Origin: Pararhizobium qamdonense
GTDB lineage: Bacteria; Pseudomonadota; Alphaproteobacteria; Rhizobiales; Rhizobiaceae
Assembly (NCBI RefSeq): GCF_029277445.1
Contig: NZ_CP119566.1
Location: forward strand, 186,001-250,000
DNA: 64,000 nucleotides
Reading direction: 5' to 3'
The notes under the pieces are model-generated. The model was not told where the DNA came from. It ran no database searches and saw nothing but the letters and a program-made list of their open reading frames with translations. The position numbers were made by a program, and so were the translations under genes. Position 1 is the stretch's first letter, and each line of letters begins with the position of its first letter. This document shows positions 8,266 to 17,239 of this stretch, in pieces.

Positions 8266-9393
8266 TTACTCGATATCGAAGAAATCCTTCATGCGGGAGA
8301 AGAAGCCCGCCGATTCCGGATTGTTTTCCTTCGAGGACAGCTCATCGAACTCGCGCAGAAGCTCGCGCTGGCGCTTGGTCAGGTTCTGCGGTGTCTCGAT
8401 CTGGATCTGGATGTAGAGATCGCCGATCTGGCTCGAGCGCAGCACCGGCATGCCCTTGCCCTTCAAGCGGAACTGCTTGCCGGCTTGCGTACCTTCCGGC
8501 ACCGAGACGCGCGACTTGGTGCTGTCGAGCGTCGCCACATCGAACTTGCCGCCGAGTGCTGCCGTCGTCATCGAGATCGGCACGCTGCAATAGAGATCGG
8601 CGCCATCGCGCTGATAGAATTCATGCGGCTTGACCGACAGGAAAATATAGAGATCGCCTGCTGGCCCGCCGCGCAGACCGGCTTCGCCCTCGCCGGACAG
8701 GCGGATGCGCGTGCCGTCTTCAATGCCGGCCGGGATATTGACCGAGAGCGAACGCTCTTCGGTGATGCGGCCCTGGCCGTGGCACTTGCCGCAGGGATCG
8801 GCGATGGTCTGGCCGCGGCCCTGACAGGTGGGGCAGGTGCGCTCGATCGAGAAAAACCCTTGAGCGGCGCGGACGCGGCCGGAGCCCTGGCAGGTGGCGC
8901 AGGTGGTCGGCTTGGTGCCGGGTTTGGCGCCGGAGCCGGTGCAGACGTCACAGGTAATGGAGGTCGGTACGCGGATCTGTGCCGTCTTTCCGGCATAGGC
9001 CTCTTCCAGCGAGATTTCCATATTGTAGCGCAGATCGGCACCGCGCTCTCGGCCACCGGACGAACGCCGCTGGCGGCCGCCGCCCATCATCTCGCCAAAG
9101 ATATCTTCGAAAATATCGGAGAAGCCGCCGGCACCACCGCCCATACCGCCGCCGCCGCCCATGCCGCCCTGCTCGAATGCCGCATGGCCATACCGGTCAT
9201 AGGCTGCACGCTTCTGTGGGTCTTTCAGCACTTCATAGGCGAGGCTGATCTCCTTGAACGTCTTTTCAGCTTCCGCATCACCAGGGTTCTTGTCCGGGTG
9301 ATACTTCATTGCGAGTTTGCGGAAAGCGCTCTTGAGCTCTTTCTCGTCTGCTGTTTTCGCAACGCCGAGCGTTTCGTAGAGATCACGTTTCAT
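8266..9393 (-). CDS. dnaJ: Chaperone protein DnaJ
   Basis: DnaJ (Hsp40) delivers unfolded clients to DnaK and stimulates its ATPase. The 375-residue protein is a full type I DnaJ. It has an N-terminal J domain with the HPD motif (YHPDKNPGD, about residues 30-38) and a Gly/Phe-rich linker ([16 protein letters not shown]). Four zinc repeats CxxCxGxG follow ([32 protein letters not shown]). The client-binding C-terminal domain completes it. It lies downstream of dnaK on the same strand but is separated by 320 bases and a dnaK terminator, so it probably also has its own promoter. Confidence 0.97.
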   Translation of the reverse strand: MKRDLYETLGVAKTADEKELKSAFRKLAMKYHPDKNPGDAEAEKTFKEISLAYEVLKDPQKRAAYDRYGHAAFEQGGMGGGGGMGGGAGGFSDIFEDIFGEMMGGGRQRRSSGGRERGADLRYNMEISLEEAYAGKTAQIRVPTSITCDVCTGSGAKPGTKPTTCATCQGSGRVRAAQGFFSIERTCPTCQGRGQTIADPCGKCHGQGRITEERSLSVNIPAGIEDGTRIRLSGEGEAGLRGGPAGDLYIFLSVKPHEFYQRDGADLYCSVPISMTTAALGGKFDVATLDSTKSRVSVPEGTQAGKQFRLKGKGMPVLRSSQIGDLYIQIQIETPQNLTKRQRELLREFDELSSKENNPESAGFFSRMKDFFDIE

Positions 9394-9659
9394 ACTTGCA
9401 GATTGTCCTGTTGAATAGGCGCGTCAAAACCGGCTGCCCGGCGGTCGCCAAATTTCCTTGCAACAGGATTTAGTAAACCTTCAAGCGCGATACCATAGGC
9501 AATACACCATCCCGGCCGTTTTTTGTCGGAAAAGCACAGAATCAGGGTGCTTTACCTTGGGCTTTTGCCGCGCAGCAACACCGCATAAGGCCGATCACGG
9601 CATGAAGCTTCCGATCGCATGGTCTGCCGTCACTGTTGCGGCCGATAGACGCTGGCAAC

Positions 9660-9689
9660 AAAAAACCCGGAACCTTGCGGCTCCGGGTT
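9660..9689 (-). terminator. Rho-independent terminator of dnaK
   Basis: On the minus strand AACCCGGA (9682-9689) pairs with TCCGGGTT (9664-9671) around a 10-base loop, followed by further Ts. It lies 24 bases after the dnaK stop codon. It implies that dnaJ is at least partly transcribed separately. The remaining 9394-9659 stretch between the genes shows nothing else recognisable. Confidence 0.8.
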
Positions 9690-9713
9690 GATGATGGGCA
9701 CTTCGAAGAAGAC

Positions 9714-11642
9714 TTATGCGGACTTCTTGCGGTCGTCCTCGTCTTTGACTTCTTCATAATCGGCATCGACGATGTCGCTATCGCTGTCGCGGGCGGCATC
9801 GGCCTGCGCGTCGGCATTGGCCGCTTCGGTCTGCTGCGATTCGTACATCGCCTGGCCAAGCTTCATCGAGGCTTCGAGAAGCGTCTGGGTCTTGGTCTTG
9901 ATGTCTTCAGCATCCGGCTCGGACGCTTCGACAGCGGTCTTCAGCGAAGCGATTGCGTCGGAGATCGCGGTGCGCTCGGCTTCCGTGACCTTGTCACCGA
10001 ATTCCTTCAGCGACTTTTCCGACGAATGGATCAGGCTTTCGGCCTGGTTCTTCGCTTCGACACCTTCACGGCGCTTCTTGTCGTTTTCGGCATTGGCCTC
10101 GGCATCCTTGACCATCTTCTCGATATCCGCGTCGGACAGACCGCCCGATGCCTGGATCCGGATCTGATGTTCCTTGCCAGTGCCCTTGTCCTTGGCCGAA
10201 ACCTGAACGATGCCGTTCGCGTCGATATCGAAGGTGACTTCGATCTGCGGAACGCCACGCGGTGCCGGCGGGATGCCGACCAGGTCGAACTGGCCCAGCA
10301 GCTTGTTGTCCTGGGCCATTTCACGTTCGCCCTGCGAAACGCGGATGGTCACGGCATTCTGGCTGTCTTCGGCCGTCGAGAAGGTCTGCGACTTCTTTGT
10401 CGGGATCGTCGTGTTACGCTCGATCAGACGGGTGAACACGCCACCCAGCGTTTCGATGCCCAGCGACAGCGGCGTCACGTCGAGGAGGAGAACGTCCTTG
10501 ACGTCGCCCTGCAGCACGCCGGCCTGGATGGCGGCGCCCATGGCAACCACTTCATCCGGGTTGACGCCCTTGTGCGGCTCCTTGCCGAACAGCTGCTTGA
10601 CGACTTCCTGGACCTTCGGCATGCGGCTCATGCCGCCGACCAGAACGACTTCGTCGATCTCGGCTGCGGTAACGCCCGCATCCTTCAAGGCTGCCTTGCA
10701 CGGAGCAACGGTGCGCTGAACAAGCTCGTCCACCAGGCTTTCGAACTTGGCGCGCGACAGCTTCATGGTCAGGTGCTTCGGACCGGTCGCATCCGCTGTG
10801 ATGAACGGCAGGTTGATTTCGGTCTGCTGCGAGGACGACAGTTCGATCTTCGCCTTTTCGGCAGCTTCCTTGAGGCGCTGCAGAGCAAGCTTGTCGTTCT
10901 TCAGGTCGATGCCCTGGTCCTTCTTGAACTCGGCTGCGAGATATTCGACGAGACGCATGTCGAAGTCTTCACCGCCGAGGAAGGTGTCGCCGTTGGTCGA
11001 CTTCACTTCGAAGACGCCGTCGCCGATTTCCAGAACCGAAATATCGAACGTACCACCACCCAAGTCGTAAACGGCGATGGTCTTGCCGTCCTTCTTGTCG
11101 AGGCCATAGGCGAGCGCTGCTGCGGTCGGCTCGTTGATGATGCGCAGAACTTCGAGACCGGCAATGCGGCCGGCATCCTTGGTTGCCTGGCGTTGCGCGT
11201 CATTGAAGTAAGCGGGAACGGTGATGACGGCCTGCGTGACCTTTTCACCGAGATAGGATTCTGCGGTTTCCTTCATCTTCTGAAGGATCATGGCGGAGAT
11301 CTGCGAGGGGGAATAACCCTTGCCCTGCGCTTCGACCCATGCGTCGCCATTGTCGCCCTTGACGATCTTGTAAGGGACGAGGGCCTTGTCCTTTTCAACG
11401 AGCTTGTCGTCGTACCGGCGGCCGATCAGGCGCTTGACGGCAAACAGCGTGTTTTCCGGATTGGTGACGGCCTGACGCTTGGCCGGCTGGCCCGCCAGAC
11501 GCTCGCCGTCATCGTTGAATGCGATGATCGACGGCGTGGTGCGTGCACCTTCCGCATTCTCAATGACCTTCGCGTCCTTGCCGTCCATGACGGAGACGCA
11601 GGAGTTGGTCGTTCCCAAGTCGATACCGATTACTTTAGCCAT
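9714..11642 (-). CDS. dnaK: Chaperone protein DnaK (Hsp70)
   Basis: This 642-residue Hsp70 ATPase folds and protects proteins with DnaJ and GrpE. The N-terminus [20 protein letters not shown] is the phosphate-1 motif. Further ATPase motifs are [16 protein letters not shown] and [16 protein letters not shown]. The linker segment [16 protein letters not shown] leads into the substrate-binding domain, and the tail is acidic ([15 protein letters not shown]). Length and motifs are normal for proteobacterial DnaK. The Shine-Dalgarno AAGGAGAG precedes the ATG. A heat-shock-like promoter is visible about 110-140 bases upstream. Confidence 0.98.
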   Translation of the reverse strand: MAKVIGIDLGTTNSCVSVMDGKDAKVIENAEGARTTPSIIAFNDDGERLAGQPAKRQAVTNPENTLFAVKRLIGRRYDDKLVEKDKALVPYKIVKGDNGDAWVEAQGKGYSPSQISAMILQKMKETAESYLGEKVTQAVITVPAYFNDAQRQATKDAGRIAGLEVLRIINEPTAAALAYGLDKKDGKTIAVYDLGGGTFDISVLEIGDGVFEVKSTNGDTFLGGEDFDMRLVEYLAAEFKKDQGIDLKNDKLALQRLKEAAEKAKIELSSSQQTEINLPFITADATGPKHLTMKLSRAKFESLVDELVQRTVAPCKAALKDAGVTAAEIDEVVLVGGMSRMPKVQEVVKQLFGKEPHKGVNPDEVVAMGAAIQAGVLQGDVKDVLLLDVTPLSLGIETLGGVFTRLIERNTTIPTKKSQTFSTAEDSQNAVTIRVSQGEREMAQDNKLLGQFDLVGIPPAPRGVPQIEVTFDIDANGIVQVSAKDKGTGKEHQIRIQASGGLSDADIEKMVKDAEANAENDKKRREGVEAKNQAESLIHSSEKSLKEFGDKVTEAERTAISDAIASLKTAVEASEPDAEDIKTKTQTLLEASMKLGQAMYESQQTEAANADAQADAARDSDSDIVDADYEEVKDEDDRKKSA

Positions 11643-11753
11643 GTCGTTCTCTCCTTGCAGCGGACTGTCAGAACCCGGTCAGGCATTCATGCGACAGCCC
11701 CTAACGGGATGGTCTGTGGAATATCGCGGCGAATAGCCACGGTGATGGGGCGT

Positions 11754-11782
11754 ATATAAGGAGCAGTGTTTCGGACTGCAAG
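11754..11782 (-). promoter_or_regulatory. Candidate RpoH (heat-shock) promoter of dnaK
   Basis: On the minus strand CTTG (11779-11782) is followed after 15 bases by CTCCTTATAT (11754-11763). The layout resembles the sigma-32 pattern CTTGAAA, spacer, CCCCATNT. It would start a leader of roughly 100 bases before dnaK. The -10 match is imperfect. A nearby alternative, CCCCAT at about 11746-11751, has no matching upstream element. Confidence 0.35.
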
Positions 11783-11975
11783 GCATCTGAACGCCACGAA
11801 GCCGAGGAAATCAACGACTATTATGACGAGCATCACGCGTCGTTACCGAAATCAGCAACCCTACTTATCCAGGCGATTACGGTCCTCGCTCCGGAACAGC
11901 GGGGACGTCCAGCAGACAGGGCGGTGCCGGCGTGATCGTCTGCCGTAGAAAAAGCACCGCATGTTCATTGGGTTG

Positions 11976-12006
11976 ACCGGAAGATAGGTGTCTCGCCGGT
12001 TTTTTT
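11976..12006 (+). terminator. Terminator-like hairpin upstream of the toxin gene
   Basis: ACCGG (11976-11980) pairs with CCGGT (11996-12000), followed directly by six Ts. It lies in the 428-base gap between dnaK and the toxin gene, where no convincing gene is visible. It may insulate the island from upstream transcription or end an unrecognised small RNA. The stem is only 5 bp. Confidence 0.4.
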
Positions 12007-12070
12007 CCAGCCTGAATTTATCCCCGCCGCCTCAGCACCACGCACAATTGTCCGACTGAATTGAAAGCGG

Positions 12071-12802
12071 ATGGCGTGGCCAATGATTTCGACAGACCCG
12101 GCAGCCCTGAGCCTGCCACAACTAAACTACCGGCAGGCGGCGATGGCCGTCGAAATTCGGACGCTGACCTTATGGTTGGAATGGAAGGCCGGTTTTCGCC
12201 CCAAGCAGCCACGTGTCCCGGCGGGCAATCCCGACGGCGGGCAGTGGGTTGGAGACGGCTCAGAAAACCAGCCAATCCTCGTCAACCGCCGCGCGCCGCG
12301 CGACGGGGGACAGGTCCTTATCCTTGGACGACGGCAGCCGGTGACGCCCATGCAGGAAGTGCGGCTGGCGATCAGTATCGGCCGGATGCGGGAGGCGCTG
12401 CGCGCAGTTCAAAGACGTGACCCGAACTGGCGGCCGACCCCGCAAGCCTACGAGACGGTCGAGGGGATGATCCGCGCCAATGAATTTGTCACACGTGAGG
12501 CGACACTCCGCGCACTGCAGTTAACGCTGCTGCGGACCGGCATTGGACCCTATGCACAGGAGTGGATTGCGGCGCCAGCAACCAACAGGCGGCTGAACCG
12601 GAGGGAACAGGCGCAAATTGATCGCATCGGACGTACCTATGGTTGCCATTGGTGTGGTATAAAGACACCGGGAACGCCAACGGGACATTTTGTCGGGGAC
12701 CATCAAGTGCCAAAGTCGCTTGGCAGACCAAGCAGAATTTATCCGCATTGTTTGTGGTGCAGTAAATCTCAAGGTGGATTAATCTCTAACGGAAGGTATT
12801 AA
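12071..12802 (+). CDS. Putative nuclease toxin with HNH-like cysteine-rich C-terminal domain
   Basis: I do not recognise a named family for this 243-residue protein. The C-terminal 60 residues carry two Cys pairs (GCHWCG and HCLWCS) flanking GHFVGDHQVPKSL. This arrangement resembles treble-clef/HNH nuclease toxin tips, with the Asp-His as candidate catalytic or metal residues and four Cys as zinc ligands. The PRVPAGNPDGGQW segment near residue 48 resembles a linker I associate with alphaproteobacterial toxin proteins. No signal peptide, membrane segment or secretion marker domain is seen. The start is ATG at 12071 or the in-frame ATG at 12083; neither has a strong Shine-Dalgarno. It ends 4 bases before the first of four paralogous genes proposed as immunity genes. 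The nuclease role is inferred. Confidence 0.6.
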   Translation: MAWPMISTDPAALSLPQLNYRQAAMAVEIRTLTLWLEWKAGFRPKQPRVPAGNPDGGQWVGDGSENQPILVNRRAPRDGGQVLILGRRQPVTPMQEVRLAISIGRMREALRAVQRRDPNWRPTPQAYETVEGMIRANEFVTREATLRALQLTLLRTGIGPYAQEWIAAPATNRRLNRREQAQIDRIGRTYGCHWCGIKTPGTPTGHFVGDHQVPKSLGRPSRIYPHCLWCSKSQGGLISNGRY

Positions 12803-12806
12803 ATCT

Positions 12807-13178
12807 GTGCCTGTTGAAAAACTCACAATCACACCTGAATATCTAAGTATATACGTTGCAGGCCATAGAAAGGTTGTCATTCCTCTGCATATGGACAGAC
12901 AAGGAATATTTTCTTCTCCCGACTGTATCAACATTCCAGCGCTATATTGGAACGATGGAGATACGCACGTTACATTTGGACCAGCCTCCGAGATAATTGA
13001 GGCAGGTCAGCCCGATTTCGATGGTATTTTGAATACCGTCAACAAAGAGATTATCCTTTTTGACGCACTTTATCCTCAATTTGCTATTGCACAGGTGCCT
13101 TCCGTTAAAACACGCATCCGGATTTGGATGAACCATCCCACGAGTCCCGATCAGGTGACTATCGCTTGGGGTGAATAG
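12807..13178 (+). CDS. Putative immunity protein, array member 1
   Basis: This 123-residue protein of unknown family starts with GTG at 12807, preceded by GGAAGG at 12791-12796 inside the end of the toxin gene. The 4-base gap implies translational coupling with the toxin. Features shared with the next three genes are an opening LTITPEYLSIYVAG, an IPLHMD motif, FSSPDCI, YWNDGDT and VTFGP, then DFDGILNT, and an end near IAWG. There is no signal peptide, so it should stay in the cytosol, as an inhibitor of a DNA- or RNA-cleaving toxin would. It is the most divergent copy and the closest to the toxin. The low GC (25 of 60 bases at 12841-12900) differs from the chromosome around it. Confidence 0.65.
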   Translation: MPVEKLTITPEYLSIYVAGHRKVVIPLHMDRQGIFSSPDCINIPALYWNDGDTHVTFGPASEIIEAGQPDFDGILNTVNKEIILFDALYPQFAIAQVPSVKTRIRIWMNHPTSPDQVTIAWGE

Positions 13179-13238
13179 TCGAAGTTGAGCGCGGCAAACC
13201 CCGGGAGCGATCTGACGTCTTCAGGAAGGGATTACTTG

Positions 13239-13607
13239 ATGTCAGTCAAGAAAATTACAATCACGCCCGAATATCTCAGCATCTATGTTGCAGGTCGTCG
13301 CAACGTCAAGATTCCTCTTCATATGGACAAGGTCGGAATATTTTCCTCTCCTGATTGTATCAACGTTCCAGCTTATTATTGGAGCGACGGCGATACCAAT
13401 GTGACCTTCGGGCCAATTTTAGAAATTACAGAGTCAAGAGACCCTGATTTCGACGGAATTTTGAACACCCCCAATAACGAACTTATTTTGTTTGATGCTA
13501 TTGAGCCCGAATTCGCCAGTGCAAAAGTACCATCCACGAAAACGCGGATTCGTGTCTGGATCGATCACCCGATAGAGCCGGAAAATGTTGTTATCGCTTG
13601 GGGTTAG
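13239..13607 (+). CDS. Putative immunity protein, array member 2
   Basis: This is a 122-residue paralogue of the gene at 12807. The start is ATG at 13239 with AGGAAGGG eight bases upstream; the open frame extends back to 13185 without resembling the family. It differs from member 4 at only 11 of 122 residues, with no indels at a constant 924-base offset. Conserved landmarks are ITITPEYLSIYVAGRRNV, IPLHMD, DCINVPAYYWSDGDT, DFDGILNTPNNELILFD and the C-terminal VIAWG. It is acidic, soluble and without signal peptide. Its likely role is to bind the upstream toxin or a related variant. Confidence 0.65.
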   Translation: MSVKKITITPEYLSIYVAGRRNVKIPLHMDKVGIFSSPDCINVPAYYWSDGDTNVTFGPILEITESRDPDFDGILNTPNNELILFDAIEPEFASAKVPSTKTRIRVWIDHPIEPENVVIAWG

Positions 13608-13696
13608 GGACAGCGAGATTCAGCTTTCTGGACATTCACGTTGTACCTTCAGTCAATCGCAAGGCGGACTTTTATCGAATAGGAGGTTTTGACACT

Positions 13697-14065
13697 ATGA
13701 CCGTACAGCGGATGTCCATCGCCCCGGAATATGTAAGCTTTTATGTTGCGGGCCGTCGGAATGTCAGGATTCCAACGCATATGGATCGAAGGGGAGTGCT
13801 CTCTTCAAATGATTGCATTCTCATTCCAGCCCATTATTGGAGCGACGGAGACACGGACGTTACGTTCGGACCAGCCTCCGAGATTACGGAGACAAGAAAT
13901 CCAGATTTCGACGGCATTCTGAACACCCCCAACAACGAGATTATTTTATTTGATGCCAATAACCCTCAATTCGCTATTTCACGCGTGCCATCCGCGAAAA
14001 CTCGAATTCGGGTCTGGATGGATCATCCCATCGAGCCTTCAACCGTCGTGATAGCCTGGGGGTAA
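13697..14065 (+). CDS. Putative immunity protein, array member 3
   Basis: This 122-residue paralogue starts at the ATG at 13697, behind a strong AGGAGGT Shine-Dalgarno at 13681-13687; the frame is open back to 13598, overlapping member 2, without family similarity. It shares PEYVSFYVAGRRNVRIP, HYWSDGDTDVTFGP, DFDGILNTPNNEIILFD and an IAWG end. It resembles member 1 in the segment FGPASEI, and members 2 and 4 elsewhere. Its own ribosome binding site suggests independent dosing within one transcript. No known domain was recognised. Confidence 0.65.
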   Translation: MTVQRMSIAPEYVSFYVAGRRNVRIPTHMDRRGVLSSNDCILIPAHYWSDGDTDVTFGPASEITETRNPDFDGILNTPNNEIILFDANNPQFAISRVPSAKTRIRVWMDHPIEPSTVVIAWG

Positions 14066-14162
14066 ACAGAGACGCGCGTCGAATGGGTGCTATTCGATAA
14101 CGCACTATCGGCCGTACAGTTAGTCACAAGGCTGGCTGATATATCAAGGAAGGTAATACTTG

Positions 14163-14531
14163 ATGTCAGTCAAGAAAATTACAATTACGCCCGAATACCT
14201 TAGCTTCTATGTTGCAGGTCGTCGCAACGTTACGATTCCTCTTCATATGGACAGGCCGGGAATATTTTCCTCGCCTGACTGCATCAAAGTCCCTGCGCTC
14301 TATTGGAACGACGGAGACACCTCAGTGACATTCGGGCCAATTTTAGAAATTACAGAAATGAGAGACCCCGATTTCAACGGAATTTTGAACACCCCCAATA
14401 ATGAACTTATTTTGTTTGATGCTATTGAGCCCGAATTCGCCAGTGCAAAAGTACCATCCACGAAAACGCGGATTCGCGTCTGGATCGATTACCCGATCGA
14501 GCCGGAAAATGTTGTTATCGCCTGGGGATAG
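14163..14531 (+). CDS. Putative immunity protein, array member 4
   Basis: The fourth 122-residue paralogue starts at ATG 14163 (a TTG lies immediately before it in frame) with AGGAAGG upstream. It is about 91% identical to member 2 over the full length. Across 13455-13564 and 14379-14488 the two genes differ at only 2 of 110 bases, both silent. Differences concentrate in the first 70 residues (I/F, K/T, KV/RP, N/K, Y/L, S/N, N/S, S/M). The gene ends 74 bases before the convergent penicillin-binding protein gene. Confidence 0.65.
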   Translation: MSVKKITITPEYLSFYVAGRRNVTIPLHMDRPGIFSSPDCIKVPALYWNDGDTSVTFGPILEITEMRDPDFNGILNTPNNELILFDAIEPEFASAKVPSTKTRIRVWIDYPIEPENVVIAWG

Positions 14532-14605
14532 CGGCTGTTCAAACCGGTTCGGTCATAGAATTGAAAACGAACCCATCGTCAGGAGCACCAAACGGCGGCT
14601 ACAGG

Positions 14606-16837
14606 TCAACCGCCGGTCAGGATGTCGAACAGGGTGGTGCGGCGGGTCGCACCTGTCGTCTCGCCGACATCGGCAGGCGGCACAAGGCCGGAATTGGCGG
14701 CGTCCGCCGGCTGCTGCGTGTTTTGGTCTGCCGTCATCCGGCCGCTGGAGACCGGGGCCTGCGGAAACGCGTCGATGGGACCTTGCGAGAGGACATCGCC
14801 GATACTCTCGGGTGCTGTCTGATCGGTATCGAATGTCGGCTGGACACCCGTCGTGCCGAAGACCGGCGCGGGCGACAGGCCTTCATGGGCCGCCGTCATG
14901 AAATCATGCCAGGCCTTGGCCGGCAGACCGCCGCCGGTGACCTTCTTCATCGACTTGCCGTCATCATTGCCGAACCAGACGCCGGTGGTCAGATTGCTGG
15001 TGAAGCCGACGAACAGAGCATCGCGGAAAGACTGCGTCGTTCCCGATTTGCCGGCGGCCTGCCAGCCTTTCAGCCGGGCGGCCTTGCCGGTCCCGCGTTC
15101 GATCACGCCCACCATCATCTGGTTCATCTGGCTGACGATGGCGGGATCTAGCACGCGGGGTGGGTTGTCATAAGTGTTTTCGTAGAGAACCGTGCCATCT
15201 GCCGTCGAAATCCGCCGGATCACATGCGGCGTCGCCTTGAAGCCGCCGTTCATGAACGGAGCATAGGCCGATGTCAGCTCGACCAGACTGACTTCCGATG
15301 TTCCCAGCGCAATTGAGGCATTGGACTGCATTTCGGATTCGATGCCGAGCCGGCGCGCCAGCTTGATGACATTTTGCGGTCCCACTTCCATCACTAACTG
15401 GGCTGCAATGGTATTCAGCGAATTGGCTAGCGCATTGGCAAGCGTCACCTCGCCGCGATATTTCTGGTCGTAGTTTTCCGGTGTCCAGTTGCCGATCCGG
15501 ACGGGCGCATCGTTGCGGATCGACATCGGCGTGCGGCCGATTTCCATTGCGGCGGCGTAGACGAACGGCTTGAACGCCGAGCCCGGCTGGCGCCTTGCCT
15601 TGACGGCGCGGTCGAACTGGCTATCGGCGTAATCGCGGCCGCCGACAAGCGCGCGGATGGCACCGGTGCCGTCGATCGAGACCAGCGCGGCTTGAGAGAC
15701 ATCCAGCTTCTGGCTGGATGCGTCGAGGCTTTCGGCCAGCGTTTCCTCGGCCTTCTTTTCCAGATTGAGATCGAGCGTCGTATCGACGATCAGGTCCTGG
15801 CTGATCTCGCCGACCATGCCCGGCAGCTGGTCCATGACCATGTCGGCGACGTAATATTGCGCACCGGACCAAAAGCTCTTGGCCTTGGTCGGCGTTTGCG
15901 ACATCGCGGTCTTGATCTCGCTATCGGTGATGAAGCCCTCTTCGCGCATGGCGCCGAGCACGACCTGGGCGCGCTCTTCGGCCGCCTTCGGATCGCGCGC
16001 CGGCGACAGGCGCGACGGCGCCTTCAAGAGACCGGCAAGCAGCGCCGCCTCGCCGAGGTTCACATCCCTTGCGGATTTGTTGAAATAGCGCCGCGAGGCC
16101 GCTTCGACGCCATAGGCGTTGGAACCGAAGAACACCCGGTTCAGATACATCGCCAGAATCTGGTCCTTGGTGTATTTCTGCTCCAGCCATACGGAGAGCA
16201 GCACTTCCTGCACCTTGCGCTCCAGCGTGCGCTCCGGCGAGAGAAACAGGTTCTTGGCGAGCTGCTGGGTAATCGTCGAGCCGCCCTGCACCATGCGTCC
16301 GGTGGTGACATTGGTGAGCATTGCCCGCGCCAGCCCGAGCGGATCGACCCCGAAATGCGAATAGAAGCGGCGATCCTCGATGGCAATGACGGCTTGGGGA
16401 ATATAGGGCGACATGTTTTCGAGCGACAGCGCCTCGCCGCCGGTCGTGCCGCGATTGGCGATGATATCACCGTTGACGGCCAGGATCTTGACGTTCGGCG
16501 GCCGGTCCGGAATGACCCAGGTCGTGGCGCTCGGCATGCGCGACCCGTAATAGAGCACGAGACCGCCGACGCCGATGGCGCCCCAGATGCCCAGCACAAC
16601 GCACCAATAGACCAGCGACCGGATCAGACCGGTAAAGCCCCGCCCTCCGGACGAGCCGCCACGCCTGCGGGGATGTCGCGCGCTGGACTTTTTAGGAGAA
16701 GGTTTCGAGCCGCCGGATTTTCCGCCGCCGCCGCTGACGCGCTCGCCGGCATTCATGCGCAGCTCGCCGTCATCACGGCCGCGTCCGCCCTCAAAGGAAG
16801 GCTCTATCCTGTGCCCTGATGTCCGATTTCCTGCCAT
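14606..16837 (-). CDS. Class A penicillin-binding protein (PBP1A-type)
   Basis: This bifunctional peptidoglycan synthase of about 743 residues polymerises and cross-links the cell wall in the periplasm. After a basic, Gly/Ser-rich cytoplasmic tail comes one transmembrane anchor (SLVYWCVVLGIWGAIGVGGL). The glycosyltransferase domain shows AIEDRRFYSHFGVDPLGLA and QGGSTITQQLAKN. The transpeptidase domain has SAFK (active-site Ser, in GSAFKPFVYAAAME), SLN, and KSGTTQ. The C-terminal 90 residues are low-complexity. The start is chosen at ATG 16837 (MAGNRTSGHRIEP); the frame is open to 16897, and 16756 is another possible Met. It resembles mrcA/pbpC genes of rhizobia. Confidence 0.92.
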   Translation of the reverse strand: MAGNRTSGHRIEPSFEGGRGRDDGELRMNAGERVSGGGGKSGGSKPSPKKSSARHPRRRGGSSGGRGFTGLIRSLVYWCVVLGIWGAIGVGGLVLYYGSRMPSATTWVIPDRPPNVKILAVNGDIIANRGTTGGEALSLENMSPYIPQAVIAIEDRRFYSHFGVDPLGLARAMLTNVTTGRMVQGGSTITQQLAKNLFLSPERTLERKVQEVLLSVWLEQKYTKDQILAMYLNRVFFGSNAYGVEAASRRYFNKSARDVNLGEAALLAGLLKAPSRLSPARDPKAAEERAQVVLGAMREEGFITDSEIKTAMSQTPTKAKSFWSGAQYYVADMVMDQLPGMVGEISQDLIVDTTLDLNLEKKAEETLAESLDASSQKLDVSQAALVSIDGTGAIRALVGGRDYADSQFDRAVKARRQPGSAFKPFVYAAAMEIGRTPMSIRNDAPVRIGNWTPENYDQKYRGEVTLANALANSLNTIAAQLVMEVGPQNVIKLARRLGIESEMQSNASIALGTSEVSLVELTSAYAPFMNGGFKATPHVIRRISTADGTVLYENTYDNPPRVLDPAIVSQMNQMMVGVIERGTGKAARLKGWQAAGKSGTTQSFRDALFVGFTSNLTTGVWFGNDDGKSMKKVTGGGLPAKAWHDFMTAAHEGLSPAPVFGTTGVQPTFDTDQTAPESIGDVLSQGPIDAFPQAPVSSGRMTADQNTQQPADAANSGLVPPADVGETTGATRRTTLFDILTGG

Positions 16838-17239
16838 GTCGGGGTGGGTCTGCTCCAGCTGGGCATTGGGGGAGCGCCGGTGCCACAAGGGCCGCAACGC
16901 ACGATTTCGTATCGTGCGATGAAGTGTAAATGCGGCGATTTAAGGGGGCGTTAAATTCAAGTGGTTGAGGACTGTCAGTTACTGCGTTGCTCAGGTGCAC
17001 TTGCGCAACGCGGCAATAATGGCCATGTAATGATCCAGCACCACTTGCGGTGCATGAAGCAATGACATCGCTTCAGCGCGGCCAATGCACATCCGCTCGC
17101 CAGATTTTTGGAACAAGCGACAAGCGCGTCCCTCACTCTCTGATCCAGCCCGTTGCGACCAGCTCAACCGCCTCACCTGCGGGAAGGCCAGTTTTGACAC
17201 GGTTCCGGCCGCTTTACCCAACATGTCAGGAGACCACCC
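16838..17239. other. Intergenic stretch, nothing recognised
   Basis: These 402 bases lie between the divergent penicillin-binding protein gene and the small gene at 17240. Short open frames on both strands have no ribosome binding site or family resemblance. The stretch should contain the promoters of both flanking genes, but no clear CTTGAC/CTATAT pair was found. Confidence 0.5.

Larger units (their letters stand above)
12807..14531 (+). repeat. Four tandem paralogous gene copies
   Basis: Four units of about 370 bases stand in head-to-tail order with spacers of 60, 89 and 97 bases. Units 2 and 4 are nearly identical at the DNA level, including the ribosome binding site and start region (AGGAAGG and ACTTGATGTCAGTCAAGAAA in both), whereas units 1 and 3 are more diverged. 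The pattern indicates tandem duplication, with a later duplication or gene conversion between units 2 and 4. Confidence 0.85.

Noticed and set aside
9636..11759. 707-codon open frame on the plus strand
   Set aside because: It lies antisense to dnaK over its full length and reflects the codon bias of dnaK; long antisense frames of dnaK are a known artefact. No ribosome binding site or family resemblance.
11766..11948. 60-codon plus-strand frame before the toxin gene
   Set aside because: Arg/Ser-rich product, no ribosome binding site and no recognisable family; more likely untranslated.
12807..14531. CRISPR array or simple tandem repeat
   Set aside because: The four repeats are full protein-coding genes with their own ribosome binding sites, diverged spacers and silent differences, so they are paralogues and not a CRISPR array.
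16991..17224. 77-codon minus-strand frame
   Set aside because: No Shine-Dalgarno, no family resemblance, and it crosses the probable promoter region of the 48-residue gene.
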